From the NCBI GenBank assembly GCA_035527455.1, contig DATLAN010000481.1, positions 1-7,919 of the forward strand: 7,919 nucleotides of DNA, read 5' to 3'. The stretch is from DATLAN01 sp035527455. GTDB lineage: Bacteria; Planctomycetota; Planctomycetia; Pirellulales; Thermoguttaceae. Made by a program: the position numbers and the translations under genes. Within the stretch, counting starts at the first letter, position 1, and the number at the start of each line of letters is the position of its first letter. Shown here piece after piece: positions 7,034-7,919 of this stretch. The notes beneath the pieces are model-generated. The model was not told where the DNA came from and searched no databases. It worked only from the letters and a program-made list of their open reading frames with translations.

Positions 7034-7357
7034 ATGCTCACGCCAACCCCCGAAACCTGGCAACCCTACCACGAGCGGCCCGACGAGGCGATGTTTCTGG
7101 ACATCGAGACGACCGGCCTATCGCCCGAGGAGAACGATGTTACGGTGATCGGCGCCATCACGGGCGGCCAGTCGGCGGTTTTCGTCAAGGGCATCAATCT
7201 GGAGGACTTCCCAGCCTATGTTGAGAAGCGGCCGCTGCTGGTCAGCTTCAACGGGATCCAGTTCGATGTGCCCTTCCTGCGAATGCGATTGCCCGAGGCG
7301 CGATTGGATCAGCCGCACATCGACCTGCGATTCGTGCTGAGATCGCTGGGATATCGA
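7034..7357 (+). pseudogene. RNase H-like 3'-5' exonuclease, truncated at the C-terminus
   Basis: From ATG 7034 the frame encodes an exonuclease fold of the DEDD/RNase H-like type (YprB-like), which would degrade or trim single-stranded nucleic acid. Visible are Exo I, FLDIETTGLS (Asp23, Glu25), then DVTVIGAITGG and VFVKGINLEDFP. Exo II, LLVSFNGIQFDVPFLR, is followed by HIDLRFVLRSLGYR. In intact relatives the last motif leads into a Gly-rich turn and a third acidic motif. Here homology-like sequence stops at 7357 and Arg-rich, non-protein-like sequence follows in the same frame. The catalytic set is therefore incomplete, and the gene is probably dead. The start is only 12 bases after the winged-helix stop and has a weak Shine-Dalgarno, so the N-terminus may also be altered. 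It is the reading frame that stays open to the window end. Confidence 0.75.
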
Positions 7358-7532
7358 GCGTGTTCTGTGGTTCCGCTACTCCATCTTCTTCGGAGGAAAT
7401 GGTCCACATATTCTCGACGAAAGCGACAATGTGGAACAAACTCACGCCAAGCGGCTCGGTTACCCTTCGCTTTATGTGGCTATCCACGTCGCCGTCGTGG
7501 GTCTTACGGTGCATGGGGCGGAATCTGTTTGA
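7341..7532 (+). pseudogene. C-terminal fragment of an unrecognised protein, fused to the exonuclease remnant
   Basis: A second + frame opens just after a TGA at 7338-7340 and runs to TGA 7530-7532, about 63 residues. It has no start codon of its own but looks like real protein: WDIERVLWFRYSIFFGGNG, ILDESDNVEQTHAKRLGYP, then a hydrophobic end SLYVAIHVAVVGLTVHGAESV. I do not recognise the family. The end could be a membrane segment. The best reading is the 3' end of another gene joined to the exonuclease by a deletion. A minus-strand frame over the same bases also looks tolerable, so strand is not certain. Confidence 0.45.
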
Positions 7533-7557
7533 CAGGGGGAGGGAAGTCTGGCAAAAT
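7529..7557 (+). promoter_or_regulatory. Sigma70-like promoter for the secreted-protein gene
   Basis: A perfect -35 TTGACA (7529-7534) and a -10 CAAAAT (7552-7557, four of six consensus bases) are separated by exactly 17 bases. Transcription would begin near 7564, giving a leader of about 155 bases before ATG 7718. The -35 overlaps the stop codon of the preceding remnant. Confidence 0.55.
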
Positions 7558-7660
7558 GTGGGCCGTAAAGGGTAGAAGAATCGCCTACGATCAGGGGGGA
7601 ACGGCAGGGGCGTGTAATGCCAGTACCAGAGTGGCGAGATTTCACACGGCCGGGAAGATT

Positions 7661-7679
7661 CGTCGGCGAACCGCCGATG
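7661..7679 (+). other. Hairpin in the 5' leader
   Basis: TCGGCG (7663-7668) and CGCCGA (7672-7677) form a six-base-pair stem with a three-base loop, extendable by one wobble and one C-G pair. It lies 39 bases before the start codon, inside the predicted leader, clear of the Shine-Dalgarno. No known riboswitch is recognised. Confidence 0.35.
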
Positions 7680-7717
7680 GTGATCCGGCAGGGTGCAGGT
7701 TTGCGAAGGAGCCAGTC

Positions 7718-7919
7718 ATGAAACGCTTTCGGCACGTACTTCTTGTTGTGGCCGTGACGGGTTTGCTCGGTGCTCAGAACGCTGAACAAGCAAAGCCCCA
7801 ACCAGACGACCCGGAGGCCGTGGCTGCTTTGAAACAGGCGGGCATGCATCTGGCCTTCGACGAACATGGAAACGTCAAACGCGCAATAGCATTGCCAGTC
7901 CGTGGCGATTTCAGTTCAC
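7718..7919 (+). CDS. Secreted protein, N-terminus only (possibly leucine-rich-repeat type)
   Basis: ATG 7718 follows a good Shine-Dalgarno (AAGGAG at 7706-7711, spacing 6) and runs off the window after 67 codons. The N-terminus is a signal peptide: basic MKRFRH, a hydrophobic core VLLVVAVTGLLG, then a likely cleavage after AQNA at about residue 22. The mature part begins acidic and Pro-rich, then DPEAVAALKQAGMHLAFDEHGNVKRAIAL. This segment resembles the lead-in of planctomycete secreted leucine-rich-repeat proteins, which start with a similar 'xxALKxLGxxxxxDExGxV' pattern. No repeat is inside the window, so the family is a tentative guess. The signal peptide is the firm part. It has its own promoter at 7529-7557. 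Confidence 0.75.
   Translation, partial: MKRFRHVLLVVAVTGLLGAQNAEQAKPQPDDPEAVAALKQAGMHLAFDEHGNVKRAIALPVRGDFSS

Noticed and set aside
113..7576. TAAAGGGTAGA shared by two intergenic regions (113-123 and 7566-7576)
   Set aside because: Several 11-base matches are expected by chance in a window this long.

Overview
The window looks like chromosome from a moderately GC-rich bacterium, most likely a planctomycete. The reasons are recognition-based: a Wza-like export lipoprotein with a glycine-rich insert, a UDP-glucuronate-type epimerase starting TGCAGFIASKV, a tyrosine integrase with the HLPCHEKH / HTPACHVYGFHDLRR signature, and a secreted protein whose N-terminus resembles planctomycete leucine-rich-repeat proteins. 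No tRNA, rRNA or CRISPR array is visible.

Region 1 (1-3608, all + strand) holds the 3' end of an unidentified gene, a small membrane protein with a C-terminal zinc ribbon (322-840), a polysaccharide export (SLBB) outer-membrane lipoprotein (1191-2504) and a nucleotide-sugar epimerase (2589-3608). The last two are 84 bases apart and could be co-transcribed. Region 2 (3714-4787, - strand) is rfbB, dTDP-glucose 4,6-dehydratase, convergent with the epimerase. Together these three genes point to an extracellular or cell-surface polysaccharide locus: one gene exports polymer and two make sugar-nucleotide precursors. No glycosyltransferase, polymerase or other rfb gene lies in the window.

Region 3 (about 4860-7021) is a decayed, GC-rich mobile island inserted just upstream of rfbB. 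It has a tyrosine integrase broken by a frameshift and lacking its N-terminus, a helix-turn-helix protein overlapping it by 91 bases in another frame, about 600 bases with no convincing gene, a cluster of inverted and direct repeats at 6814-6881, and the 3' end of a winged-helix gene.

Region 4 (7034-7532, + strand) is a junction of two gene remnants: the N-terminal part of an RNase H-like 3'-5' exonuclease running into an unrecognised tail in another frame. A sigma70-like promoter follows, then the start of a secreted protein (7718 to the window end).

I see no clear evidence of a complete, undescribed system. The best leads are the repeat cluster beside the winged-helix remnant, the fused HTH/integrase junction, the conserved-looking tail at 7341-7532, and the membrane-anchored zinc-ribbon protein beside the export gene.
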